From: Acidobacteriota bacterium
GTDB taxonomy: Bacteria; Acidobacteriota; Thermoanaerobaculia; Multivoradales; J023
Reading direction: 5' to 3'
Length of the DNA stretch: 64,000 bases
NCBI GenBank assembly: GCA_029263315.1
Contig: JAJCXR010000054.1
Location: 186,001-250,000, forward strand
Part shown: piece by piece, positions 18,033 through 26,073 of the stretch
Layout of the letters: the number at the start of each line of letters is the position of its first letter
How positions within the stretch are numbered: position 1 is the first letter of the stretch
Program-made: the position numbers and the translations under genes
The notes under the pieces: model-generated
The model's database searches: none
What the model was told of the DNA's origin: nothing
What the model saw: the letters and a program-made list of their open reading frames with translations, nothing else

Positions 18033-18776
18033 TCAGATGTACATTCCGCCTGAGACATTGAGCACTTGGCCGGTGATGTAGCTCGCTTCGTCGCTGACCA
18101 AGAATAAGGCCGCAGCGGCGATGTCGTCCACCGTGCCGAAGCGACGCAGCACGATGGTTTCGGAAAGCTGCTGCTTGGCGCGCTCGCCCACCTCGTCGGT
18201 CATAGCGGTCTCGATGAAACCGGGGGCCAAGACGTTGACGTTGATGTTGCGGCTGCCGAGCTCGCGGGCCAGGGACTTTGCGAGCCCCACCAGGCCGGCC
18301 TTGGAGGCCGCATAGTTGGCCTGGCCGGCATTGCCCATCAAACCGACCACCGACGACACAAAGACCACGCGGCCGTAGCGCTGACGCATCATGCCGCGGA
18401 CCAAGGCCCTGGTAACGGCGAAGCTACCGGTCAAATTGGTGCTCAATACCTCTTCCCACTGCTCCAAGGACATGCGGGCGAAGAGGCCATCGCGGGTGAC
18501 GCCGGCATTGTTGACCAAGATGCCGATCTCGGACCACGGCTCGGGCAAAGCTTCGATCTGCCCCGAGATGGCTTCGGGCTGCGTCAGGTCGAGGCTCAAG
18601 GGCTTGGCCTGACCGCCGGCGGACCCGATCTCTTCTGCCAAGGCTTCCAGCTTGGCAAGGTTACGGGCGGCCACGATGACCCGCGCTCCGCGCTCCGCCA
18701 AACGCATGGCGATGGCTCGTCCGATGCCTTGTGATGCACCGGTGACCAGCGCCGTCTTGCCATCCAATCTGAACAT
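18033..18776 (-). CDS. fabG: 3-oxoacyl-ACP reductase
   Basis: This encodes 247 residues of a classical short-chain dehydrogenase that reduces 3-oxoacyl-ACP with NADPH. Visible motifs are the cofactor loop TGASQGIG (12-19), NNAG (89-92), Ser142 and the YAASK catalytic box (Tyr155, Lys159), and the C-terminal ITGQVLNVSGGMYI typical of FabG. It lies between plsX and acpP. In most bacteria fabH and fabD would sit between plsX and fabG; here only 73 bases do. Confidence 0.96.
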   Translation of the reverse strand: MFRLDGKTALVTGASQGIGRAIAMRLAERGARVIVAARNLAKLEALAEEIGSAGGQAKPLSLDLTQPEAISGQIEALPEPWSEIGILVNNAGVTRDGLFARMSLEQWEEVLSTNLTGSFAVTRALVRGMMRQRYGRVVFVSSVVGLMGNAGQANYAASKAGLVGLAKSLARELGSRNINVNVLAPGFIETAMTDEVGERAKQQLSETIVLRRFGTVDDIAAAALFLVSDEASYITGQVLNVSGGMYI

Positions 18777-18816
18777 CGTTTTCCCTCGTCACACCGTAGG
18801 GTGGAAATCCGCCACG

Positions 18817-18866
18817 TTCAAGTCTCTATGGCTCAAGTCTCTGTAAGCCTCAAGTCTCTGTAACCG
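18817..18866 (-). repeat. 17-bp tandem repeat at the plsX 3' end
   Basis: On the minus strand ACAGAGACTTGAGGCTT is followed by ACAGAGACTTGAGCC and AGAGACTTGAACG. The first copy includes the last three codons and TGA stop of plsX, so the gene's end has been duplicated into the plsX-fabG gap. Confidence 0.85.
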
Positions 18867-19875
18867 CGCCCAAGAGCTTTTCTTCCTGCTGATGGAGCTC
18901 GGCGACTTTACTCTGAATCTTGTTGTGCAAGTCCGCTTCGCAGAATTCTACCGCTCTTTTGATCGCATTGCGGATCGCTCTTGCCTTGGAACGCCCGTGA
19001 CCGATGAAAAAACCACCACGAACACCGAGCAGCGGCACCGCACCGTACTCGTTCCAATCGGTGCGCTGTTTGTAGACCTGAAACGCCGGGCGAGCCAACC
19101 AATAACCGAGACGGGCTCGCCAGCTGCTGGTCAATTCCTGGCGCATTAGGGCGGCGAGGTAGGAGGCCAAGGACTCCGAGCTCTTGAGCATGACGTTGCC
19201 AACAAAACCATCACAGACGATGACGTCCACTGTGCCGCTGTAGACGTCCCGCCCTTCGACATTGCCGACAAAATTCAAGCCGGTGCGCTGCAAGACTTTG
19301 AAAGCTTCTCGCGACAGATCCGTGCCCTTACCCTCTTCTTCGCCCACCGACATGAGACCGACGCGGGGCGAGGGAGTATGGACGATGCCTTGGGCGTAAA
19401 AATGACCCATGACGGCAAACTGTCGCAGGTGGGATGCCTTGGCGTTGACGTTGGCCCCTACATCGAGGACGACGGTGCGTCCGTGACGGCTGGGAAAGAC
19501 GGCAGCCAAAGCTGGACGGTCGACACCGGGAATCGATCCCACCACCGTCTTGGCGGCGATCATCGCGGCCCCCGTATTGCCTGCCGTCACCGCCGCCTGA
19601 GCACGGCCCTCTTTGATCAGACGAGCGCACACCCGAATCGACGCCTGACGCTTCTGGCGCACGGCGATGGGACGCTCTTCCATCGCCACCACTTGGTTGG
19701 CGTGCTCGATCGACAGGTTCGAGGGCACCGAAGGGATGCGCTTGAGCTCTGCTTCGATGCGACTCTGATCGCCCACCAAGATGACGTCGGCGCCCTCTTC
19801 GGCCGCCTGGCACGCACCCTCGATCGCCGATCGAGGTGCAAAGTCGCCACCCATGGCGTCGACAGCAATCTGCAT
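18850..19875 (-). CDS. plsX: Phosphate acyltransferase PlsX
   Basis: This encodes 341 residues starting IAVDAMGGDFAP, the PlsX signature. It converts acyl-ACP to acyl-phosphate, the donor for glycerol-3-phosphate acylation. Other conserved blocks are SAVTAGNTGAAM-type (AAVTAGNTGAAMIAA), RPALAAVFP, DVGANV and VCDGFVGNVMLK. It follows rpmF, as in many bacteria, and precedes fabG. The ATG lies 80 bases after the rpmF stop. The last codons are duplicated downstream. Confidence 0.97.
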   Translation of the reverse strand: MQIAVDAMGGDFAPRSAIEGACQAAEEGADVILVGDQSRIEAELKRIPSVPSNLSIEHANQVVAMEERPIAVRQKRQASIRVCARLIKEGRAQAAVTAGNTGAAMIAAKTVVGSIPGVDRPALAAVFPSRHGRTVVLDVGANVNAKASHLRQFAVMGHFYAQGIVHTPSPRVGLMSVGEEEGKGTDLSREAFKVLQRTGLNFVGNVEGRDVYSGTVDVIVCDGFVGNVMLKSSESLASYLAALMRQELTSSWRARLGYWLARPAFQVYKQRTDWNEYGAVPLLGVRGGFFIGHGRSKARAIRNAIKRAVEFCEADLHNKIQSKVAELHQQEEKLLGAVTET

Positions 19876-19955
19876 ACAGAAGATCTCTTAGGTTGACTCG
19901 GTCCAGGGTGGGACATTCCTTGGCGGAACGCCTGCCATGGATCCCGGTGAAGAGA

Positions 19956-20141
19956 TCAGAACTTCTCTTTGACCGCGATCACTTCCCGGCCACGGTAGTA
20001 GCCACAACTACCGCACGCCCGGTGTGGCAGCTTGGATTCGCCGCAGTTGGTGCACTGAGAGGTGCCAACGCGGGTCAGAGAGTCATGTGTGCGACGCTTG
20101 TCGCGGCGGGTCTTGGAATGACGGCGCTTTGGGCAGGCCAT
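19956..20141 (-). CDS. rpmF: 50S ribosomal protein L32
   Basis: This encodes 61 residues beginning ACPKRRHSKTRRDKRR, the L32 N-terminus. Two zinc-ribbon knuckles, CTNC (30-33) and CGSC (43-46), keep all four Cys. It sits between the DUF177 gene and plsX, the conserved order that links ribosome and phospholipid synthesis. Confidence 0.97.
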   Translation of the reverse strand: MACPKRRHSKTRRDKRRTHDSLTRVGTSQCTNCGESKLPHRACGSCGYYRGREVIAVKEKF

Positions 20142-20216
20142 GGTACTAACCTTCCTTATCGTACGCGGACGGTTCGTCCGGCGTGGGTAGCAGCGGCCCG
20201 GAGAGGCCGCGGTGAA

Positions 20217-20729
20217 TCAAGAGCTGAATTTTCCCAGGGCCGCCCAACGCGGATCGACAGCTGGCCCGCATGCGCAGGCACCGGCGTTCAGGTTGGCTCC
20301 ACACTCGCTGCAAATCCCCTTGCAGTCCTCCTTGCAGAGGGGTTTCATGGGGATTCCCAGATGGACCTGCTCGACGACCAATGGTCGCGTCTCGAGCTCC
20401 GGTTCTTGCAAGCTCAGAACTCCCAGATCTTTCTCTGAAAGCTCCAACTCCTGACCGGACGATCCCCCAGGGGAGACCTCCAGAATGAGCTCGATATCGC
20501 TCGCCATATCCATCTCAAACTCTTCCAAACAGCGGATACAGCGGACGGTCTGGCCATACGACAGCTTGGCTTGCAGCAGGTGGTCCGGCGTCAACGCCTG
20601 CAGCCGCCCACGCAGGGCAACATCTCCTAGCTTGACGAGATCGGGCTGACCGAGCTCGGAGGCTGGGATTTTCAGCGTTTCTTGCCAGTTGAAAGGCTCA
20701 TCGACGATTTGCTCGAGTCCAATTTTCAT
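20217..20729 (-). CDS. DUF177/YceD-family protein
   Basis: This encodes 170 residues. A CIRC knuckle occurs mid-protein, and the C-terminal CKEDCKGICSECG block is typical of DUF177 (YceD). The family is encoded directly before rpmF in most bacteria, and plant and bacterial members are linked to 23S rRNA accumulation. The Cys residues may bind a metal. ATG 20729-20727 opens the rpmF-plsX-fab block. Confidence 0.9.
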   Translation of the reverse strand: MKIGLEQIVDEPFNWQETLKIPASELGQPDLVKLGDVALRGRLQALTPDHLLQAKLSYGQTVRCIRCLEEFEMDMASDIELILEVSPGGSSGQELELSEKDLGVLSLQEPELETRPLVVEQVHLGIPMKPLCKEDCKGICSECGANLNAGACACGPAVDPRWAALGKFSS

Positions 20730-20783
20730 GGGTAACCCTCTTCTGGCCCGGCGGGAGAGACTACGGCAAGTCCGTCCCCGGTG

Positions 20784-22097
20784 TCAATGTATGGTGGCTG
20801 CCGTGACGGGTTCAAGACGCAGGCGCATCGAGGACGGCTGGTCTGCGCTCGTCGCGTCACCGATCGCGGAGCCGACAACCGCCTCTGTGGCGGACGACGG
20901 CAAAGCTACCACTTCAAAACGCAGGTGGCTGTAGTGGCGCGCCAAGGGCTCGAGGGCGGTCAGGAAATCTCTCCAGCGCTCCACTTGGCGGCGCGGCACG
21001 ATGGGCACCTGCTCCAATACCTTGACGATCCTCGACACCTCGGCCAGCCCTTGACCCAAGTCCAACCAGAGCCCCCAACGCAGGGGCGAAGCCTCCCCCA
21101 GCACAGGGCCGAGGTGGGGCACCAACTCGCCGCCGCTGCGCAGGCTGGCTTCGTCCAGTGCAGTAACCGTCCAAGGCCCCAGGGTGGTTGTCTCGACTCC
21201 GTCCCCAGCAAGCTCCAGGATGCTCGCACCGGGAAGCTCCCAGTGCTCCCCCTCGGCGCCGTGGACCATCATCACCCGGGGCAGCTCCGGCAGATCGACA
21301 TCGTCGAGGGAGAAAAACGCCATCGCCTGGGCCGCCTCGTCCGCCGCCGGACGGCGGGTCGCCATGGCCAGCAGAAAGACATCCTTGGCGGCCAGATCGA
21401 GATCGGCAAAGGGGGTCAACCAGGTTTCGGAGACCCCCCTGGACACCAACTCGAGCCCGCCCTGGCGGCGCTGCAAATAGAAACGTCCATTGGGCAATGG
21501 CGGTTGTGCACGGCGTACTTGGATGAGGGCCAAGGACTCGGCGTCGACCACCGGTTTGGCTCCGGGCACGGCCTCGAGGGGCGGCAAGTCGGGGGAAGCC
21601 ACCGTCCACCAGTTGCCCCGCCAGGCCACCTCGAGACGCTGCCCGTCGAGGTAGATCTCGCCGCCGGAAAGCCATGGGTTCTTGGCCAGGCGCCCCGACA
21701 GGCGGGCGAACGAGGCAAAGAGCGGATAGACCTTGGCGCACAGGGCGAAGCGGCCATTGTCTTCGTCGGCGGCGAGCACCAGCTCCGAGGCCGGGGGTAC
21801 ACGCATGGTGCCGAAACTGGGCACCTGCGGCGTCGGCATGGCCACCAGACGGGCCAAAGCACCGAGGGTCTCGTTCTCCACTCCGGCACTCTTGTAGAGC
21901 TGCCCAAGATTCTGATGGGGATAGGGCATCCAGAATGCGACCGTGTAGTCGTCCCTGGCCAGCAGACGGCTGGCCAAGGAATCCGACGACGGTACCCCCG
22001 GTCGCTCCCGTGGCAGATACCAGTAGTAAATATGCCCGGCCAGCAGCACCACGACGGCCAGCATCGCGCCCAAGGTCCACAGGGTCTTCTTGCTCAT
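20784..22097 (-). CDS. Membrane-anchored protein of unknown function
   Basis: This encodes 437 residues. One N-terminal membrane helix (LWTLGAMLAVVVLLAGHIYYWYL) anchors a large extracytoplasmic part with mixed alpha/beta character and no catalytic motif that I recognise. It resembles acidobacterial proteins annotated only as hypothetical. The start codon lies in the last unit of a 17-bp tandem repeat that links it to the upstream glycosyltransferase by successive ATGA overlaps, so translation is probably coupled. It ends 55 bases before the DUF177 gene. Confidence 0.75.
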   Translation of the reverse strand: MSKKTLWTLGAMLAVVVLLAGHIYYWYLPRERPGVPSSDSLASRLLARDDYTVAFWMPYPHQNLGQLYKSAGVENETLGALARLVAMPTPQVPSFGTMRVPPASELVLAADEDNGRFALCAKVYPLFASFARLSGRLAKNPWLSGGEIYLDGQRLEVAWRGNWWTVASPDLPPLEAVPGAKPVVDAESLALIQVRRAQPPLPNGRFYLQRRQGGLELVSRGVSETWLTPFADLDLAAKDVFLLAMATRRPAADEAAQAMAFFSLDDVDLPELPRVMMVHGAEGEHWELPGASILELAGDGVETTTLGPWTVTALDEASLRSGGELVPHLGPVLGEASPLRWGLWLDLGQGLAEVSRIVKVLEQVPIVPRRQVERWRDFLTALEPLARHYSHLRFEVVALPSSATEAVVGSAIGDATSADQPSSMRLRLEPVTAATIH

Positions 22098-22177
22098 AGG
22101 GTCTTCATGCTCATCGAGTCTTCTTGCTCATAGGGTCTTCTTGCTCATTGAGTCTTCTTGCTCATTGAGTCTTCTTG
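22082..22177 (-). repeat. 17-bp tandem repeat with ATGA stop/start ladder
   Basis: Five full 17-bp units and a partial sixth run through the junction of two genes. Each unit contains ATGAGCAAGAAGAC or a one-base variant, and every TGA overlaps the next ATG. The glycosyltransferase ends in the ladder at 22145. Three six-codon mini-ORFs follow (ATG at 22148, 22131 and 22114), then the true start at 22097. Confidence 0.9.
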
Positions 22178-23527
22178 GCCCGCGGCCCGCCACACCGCGA
22201 CCGTTTCCTCGGCCGTCCTTCGCCAGTCGAAAAACTGCTGCCGCCGCTGGGCCCGCTGCCCCAGGGAGCGGCGCAGCTCTTGGTCCGCCGCCAAGCGGCG
22301 GGACTGTTGAATCCAAGCTTCGACATCCAATGGCGCAGCGTAGATCGCCGCCTCTGCCGCCACCTCCCGCAGCACCGGGATGTCGGAGCATAACAAGGGG
22401 GCGCCGAAGGCCATGGCCTCCACCAACGGCAGGCCAAAACCCTCGTATAGGGACGGCATGGCCACCCAGAGGGCTGCGTCGTAGAGCCCCGCCACCTCGG
22501 CATCGTCCAGGTACCCGAGGTGATAGAGCCAGCCCTCGTCCCGGCCGGCCTCGAGCTCGTCTTGCAGCTCCTCGGCTTTCCACCCCATACCGCCGCACAG
22601 TACCAGCGGCGGTGGCGTGCCGCCAGCTCGACGCCAACCCCGCCACGCGGCGAAGAGGGTTTTCAAGTTCTTGCGCGGCTCCAAGGTGCCCACCGCCAAG
22701 ACAAACTCCGCCGGGCATCCCGGGGGGCGCCGAGGCGTCGTCACCCCGGCCACTGAGCCGGGCCCCAGATGCACCGCATGCACCCGCTCCGCCGTCGCCA
22801 TGCCGGTCTGCAGAAGCTCTTGACGCACCGTCTCCGTGTCCGTCAAGACACGAGTTGTGCGCCGCAAGGTCGCTTCGAGGTGCTGCGTCAGCTGCTGCCG
22901 CGTGTGATCGTGCAGGGTCTCCGGCACCCGCAACAGACCGAGGTCGTGCACCGTCGCCACCAAACGCCCCTCGGCACGGTCAAACCACGGGGGCAGATAG
23001 TAGTTGGGGGCGAAGAGCACGTCGTTGCCGTCGGCGGCGATGAATCGGTCCTGCATGGAACGCAGCCGATCCGACAGGTAGTAGTGGACGATGCTCAGGT
23101 CTTCCGGCACCCGGTAGCGTACCCATTCGAGGGCCGGGCCCTGGGGCAGCTCGATCACCGGCTCCGGCAAACCCTCCTTGTCGAACAGGCTGAGGCCATA
23201 GAGGCGCAAACGTACGTCATCTCGCTGGGCGACGCTCTCCAAGAGCCGGTAGAGGTACCAGCCGATGCCGGTCAGCGGTTGCCACAGGGCGCTGACGTCC
23301 ACCGCCACCGTCAAGCGACTTTCCCGCCGTCGCGCTGCCATGGTGCGTAGTAGCAGGCGGCCATAGCGCCAAGTGGCGACCAGACGACGGGGCTGCCAAG
23401 CGATCAGCCACAGACGAAGGCGAAAGTATCCCCAGCCATGGGCCAAGTGCCGCAGCTTGGCCCATAGGCGGCGCGGATGGACCGGGGCCAGCAGGGATCG
23501 GAGTCGTCGTCTCGGTGGATTGCTCAT
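22145..23527 (-). CDS. GT4-family glycosyltransferase
   Basis: The frame is open to GTG 23620; ATG 23527 (460 residues) avoids translating 28-bp repeats, but no Shine-Dalgarno decides the start. The protein has the GT-B fold of family 4. The N-terminal acceptor domain shows VAVDVSALWQPLTGIGWYLYRL. The C-terminal donor domain shows FVLAVGTLEPRKNLKTL and PSLYEGFGLPLVEAMAFG, the ExxGxxxxE nucleotide-sugar motif. It probably adds a sugar to a polysaccharide or lipid-linked glycan. The last residues (EDSMSKKTQ) are encoded by the tandem repeat at the gene junction. It is divergent to two more GT4 genes. Confidence 0.88.
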   Translation of the reverse strand: MSNPPRRRLRSLLAPVHPRRLWAKLRHLAHGWGYFRLRLWLIAWQPRRLVATWRYGRLLLRTMAARRRESRLTVAVDVSALWQPLTGIGWYLYRLLESVAQRDDVRLRLYGLSLFDKEGLPEPVIELPQGPALEWVRYRVPEDLSIVHYYLSDRLRSMQDRFIAADGNDVLFAPNYYLPPWFDRAEGRLVATVHDLGLLRVPETLHDHTRQQLTQHLEATLRRTTRVLTDTETVRQELLQTGMATAERVHAVHLGPGSVAGVTTPRRPPGCPAEFVLAVGTLEPRKNLKTLFAAWRGWRRAGGTPPPLVLCGGMGWKAEELQDELEAGRDEGWLYHLGYLDDAEVAGLYDAALWVAMPSLYEGFGLPLVEAMAFGAPLLCSDIPVLREVAAEAAIYAAPLDVEAWIQQSRRLAADQELRRSLGQRAQRRQQFFDWRRTAEETVAVWRAAGQEDSMSKKTQ

Positions 23528-23565
23528 GAAATCGGGATGGGGTCGCCGGTCGCTGGATCGCCGCA

Positions 23566-23632
23566 GCATACTAACGCTGGCGACAAAAACACGGCATACT
23601 AACGTCCGCAGCGAAAACACGGCATACTAACG
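23566..23632. repeat. 28-bp-spaced repeat near the glycosyltransferase 5' end
   Basis: GCATACTAACG occurs three times at 28-base spacing (23566, 23594, 23622). The last two copies extend to 19 identical bases, AAAACACGGCATACTAACG. It lies in the divergent promoter region of the glycosyltransferases. Confidence 0.8.
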
Positions 23633-23725
23633 CCGTTTGCTGCGCCGACGAAGCTCGAGACACCAATACTCGCCCCTGTCGACGCAACGAGTTGTCGACC
23701 GTCCCACCCCGTTTGGAGATAGCCC

Positions 23726-24886
23726 TTGCCCCATACCATCGCCATCGATGCTCGCAAGATCCGCGACTATGGCATCGGCACGTACATTCGCAATTTGGTG
23801 CGCGAGCTGTCGGAGATCGATCGCCTCAACCGCTACCTGTTGCTCACCGGCGCCAAGGGTCGCGAGGCTTTGCGCGACTTGCCCGACAACTTTCGTGTCG
23901 TCACCGAGCGTTCGCCGGTCTACTCCCTGCGTGAAATGGCGACGGTGTCCTGGCAGCTGTCAAAGCTCAAAGTGGACCTTTTCCACGCCACCCACTACGT
24001 CCTGCCGGCGGTGGTACCGTGCAAGGCCGTGGTCACCATCCACGACATCATCCACTTGCTCTATCCCGAGTTCCTACCCAATCGCCTGGCATTCACCTAT
24101 GCCATGTGGATGATCCGCCGCAGCTTGCAACGGGGGGACCGCATCGTCACCGTCTCCCACAACACCCGCCAAGACCTGATGAGCTATTTTCAGGTCGGCG
24201 GACAAAAGATCGACGTCATCTACAACGGTATCGAAGCCTCGTTCCGCCAACCCCTGGCCGACGATGACCTCAGGCGCTGGATGCAAAGCCTCGGGCTGGA
24301 GCGTCCTTACATTCTCTTCGTGGGTAACCCCAAACCCCACAAGAACCTGGACTCCATCGTCAAAGCGTACGCCAAGGCCCTGCAACGCCAGTCGTTCCCC
24401 CACCATCTCGTCTGTGTCGGCGACCGCAGCGGGATCGAGAGCAAGGTCCGACAACGGGCCGATCAACTCGGCATCAGCGATCGCATTCTGTTGTTGGGCC
24501 ATGTGGCGCAGGAAGCCTTGCCCGCCATTTATCAGGGCGCCGCCCTCTTCCTTTATCCAACCCTCTACGAAGGCTTCGGCTTGCCGGTGATCGAAGCCAT
24601 GGCTTCCGGGGTACCGGTGATCACCTCCAATACGTCGTCGCTCAAAGAAATCGCCGCCGGCTATGCGGATTTGGTGTCCCCTTTGGACATCGACGCCATG
24701 GCGCAGATGATCCTGCATTGCATCACCGACGAAGGGCACGCCGCCACCCTCAGCAAGCTGGGACGTCAACGGGCCTTGGACTTCGACTGGCGTCGCACTG
24801 CCGAAGACACCCTGGCCATCTACCGCCAAACGTTGGGCGACCAAGCTCCCAAGGACAGGTCGCTGCTCGAGGCCCAGGAAGCATGA
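23726..24886 (+). CDS. GT4-family glycosyltransferase (mannosyltransferase-like)
   Basis: This encodes 386 residues from TTG 23726, eight bases after GGAG. It is a GT-B glycosyltransferase: IDARKIRDYGIGTYIRNL at the N-terminus, ILFVGNPKPHKNLDSI at the start of the donor domain, and YPTLYEGFGLPVIEAMASG as the ExxGxxxxE motif. The N-terminal IDAR-x6-GIGxY pattern is common in mannosyl- and rhamnosyltransferases of O-antigen and exopolysaccharide clusters. It overlaps the next gene by ATGA (24883-24886). Confidence 0.9.
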   Translation: MPHTIAIDARKIRDYGIGTYIRNLVRELSEIDRLNRYLLLTGAKGREALRDLPDNFRVVTERSPVYSLREMATVSWQLSKLKVDLFHATHYVLPAVVPCKAVVTIHDIIHLLYPEFLPNRLAFTYAMWMIRRSLQRGDRIVTVSHNTRQDLMSYFQVGGQKIDVIYNGIEASFRQPLADDDLRRWMQSLGLERPYILFVGNPKPHKNLDSIVKAYAKALQRQSFPHHLVCVGDRSGIESKVRQRADQLGISDRILLLGHVAQEALPAIYQGAALFLYPTLYEGFGLPVIEAMASGVPVITSNTSSLKEIAAGYADLVSPLDIDAMAQMILHCITDEGHAATLSKLGRQRALDFDWRRTAEDTLAIYRQTLGDQAPKDRSLLEAQEA

Positions 24887-26073
24887 GCTCGGCCTCGCCG
24901 CTCAGCGCCGTGCGGGTGGCGCTGGTGCACGATTGGCTGACCGGCATGCGGGGCGGAGAGAAGGTGCTCGCCGCCATCGCCGAGCTTTTCCCACAGGCCC
25001 CCATCTACACCTTGATCCACCTCCCTGGCAGCCTCGGCGGAGATTTTGAATCGCACCCCATCCATACCAGCTTTCTGCAGAAGGTGCCGGGCATCGGACG
25101 TATTTACCGCCAGCTCTTACCCTTCTTCCCCGCCGCCATCGAGGATTTCGACTTCAGTGCCTATGACCTGGTGATCAGCACCAGCCACTGTGTCGCCAAA
25201 GGCGCCATCCCGGCGCCCCATGCCAAACACCTCTGTTATTGCCATACCCCGATGCGTTACGCCTGGGACCAGGAGCACGTCTACTTTCCCCAGCGTCGTG
25301 GCATAGGCGCCAGACTCCGCAACCTGGCCCTGACCGGCCTGCGATCCTGGGACGTGGCCAGTCTGCCGCGGGTGGATCGCTTCGTAGCCAATTCACGTTT
25401 TGTCGCCCAACGCATCGAGCGCTATTACGGGCGCCCCGCCGAGGTGCTACCGCCGCCGGTGGATGTCGACTTCTTCCGTCAGGGGGTTGATGCAGAGAAT
25501 AGCGACGATCTCGACGGTTTCCCGGCCAAGGGCGAGTACGCCCTCATGGTGTCCGCCCTGTCACCCTATAAACGGGTCGACCTGGCGATCAAGGCCTGTC
25601 GACGGCGGGGATTGGAATTGCGGGTCGTCGGCAGCGGTCCCGAGGAAGCCCGGCTGAAGGAGTTGGGAGGCGATAACGTCCGTCTGTTGGGCCGTGTCGA
25701 CGACGCACAGCTGCGCCGTCTCTACCAAGGGGCCCGACTTTTTGTGCAGCCGGGCCTCGAGGACTTCGGTATTGCCGCCGTGGAGTCCTTGGCCAGCGGC
25801 ACGCCGGTGGTCGCTTTGGGGCGCGGAGGCATTCTCGACATCGTCAAAGAGGGTGTGCACGGGGTGCTCTACGGAGTATCCTCCGAGGACGACGCGCTGG
25901 ATGCACTCGACGCGGCGATTGACAAATCCTTGCAGATCGGCTTCAATAAATTGGAACTTGCAAGGCGAGCTGAAGATTTCTCCCGTGCGCAATTCGCCCG
26001 ACGACTGCGCCACTTTCTCGCGGACTTGCTCGTCTCAGCCAACCCCGGCGAACCGGAGACACTCCATTCATGA
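24883..26073 (+). CDS. GT4-family glycosyltransferase (WbaZ-like)
   Basis: An upstream open frame to 24718 lies inside the previous gene; ATG 24883 overlaps its stop and follows AGGA. The protein has 396 residues. VALVHDWLTGMRGGEKVL at the N-terminus and HCYCHTPMRYAW-type (HLCYCHTPMRYAWD) are characteristic of a GT4 subgroup found next to polyprenyl-phosphate sugar transferases. The donor domain has MVSALSPYKRVDLAI and QPGLEDFGIAAVESLASG. It overlaps the next gene by ATGA. Role: assembly of a surface polysaccharide repeat unit. Confidence 0.9.
   Translation: MSSASPLSAVRVALVHDWLTGMRGGEKVLAAIAELFPQAPIYTLIHLPGSLGGDFESHPIHTSFLQKVPGIGRIYRQLLPFFPAAIEDFDFSAYDLVISTSHCVAKGAIPAPHAKHLCYCHTPMRYAWDQEHVYFPQRRGIGARLRNLALTGLRSWDVASLPRVDRFVANSRFVAQRIERYYGRPAEVLPPPVDVDFFRQGVDAENSDDLDGFPAKGEYALMVSALSPYKRVDLAIKACRRRGLELRVVGSGPEEARLKELGGDNVRLLGRVDDAQLRRLYQGARLFVQPGLEDFGIAAVESLASGTPVVALGRGGILDIVKEGVHGVLYGVSSEDDALDALDAAIDKSLQIGFNKLELARRAEDFSRAQFARRLRHFLADLLVSANPGEPETLHS

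Noticed and set aside
23566..23632. Three 28-bp-spaced repeats that look like a small CRISPR array
   Set aside because: The repeats have no true spacers (the unit itself repeats), no leader and no cas genes nearby; they fit tandem duplication at a gene start.
24718..24882. Upstream extension of the third glycosyltransferase
   Set aside because: Overlaps the preceding glycosyltransferase; the ATGA junction at 24883 is the natural start.
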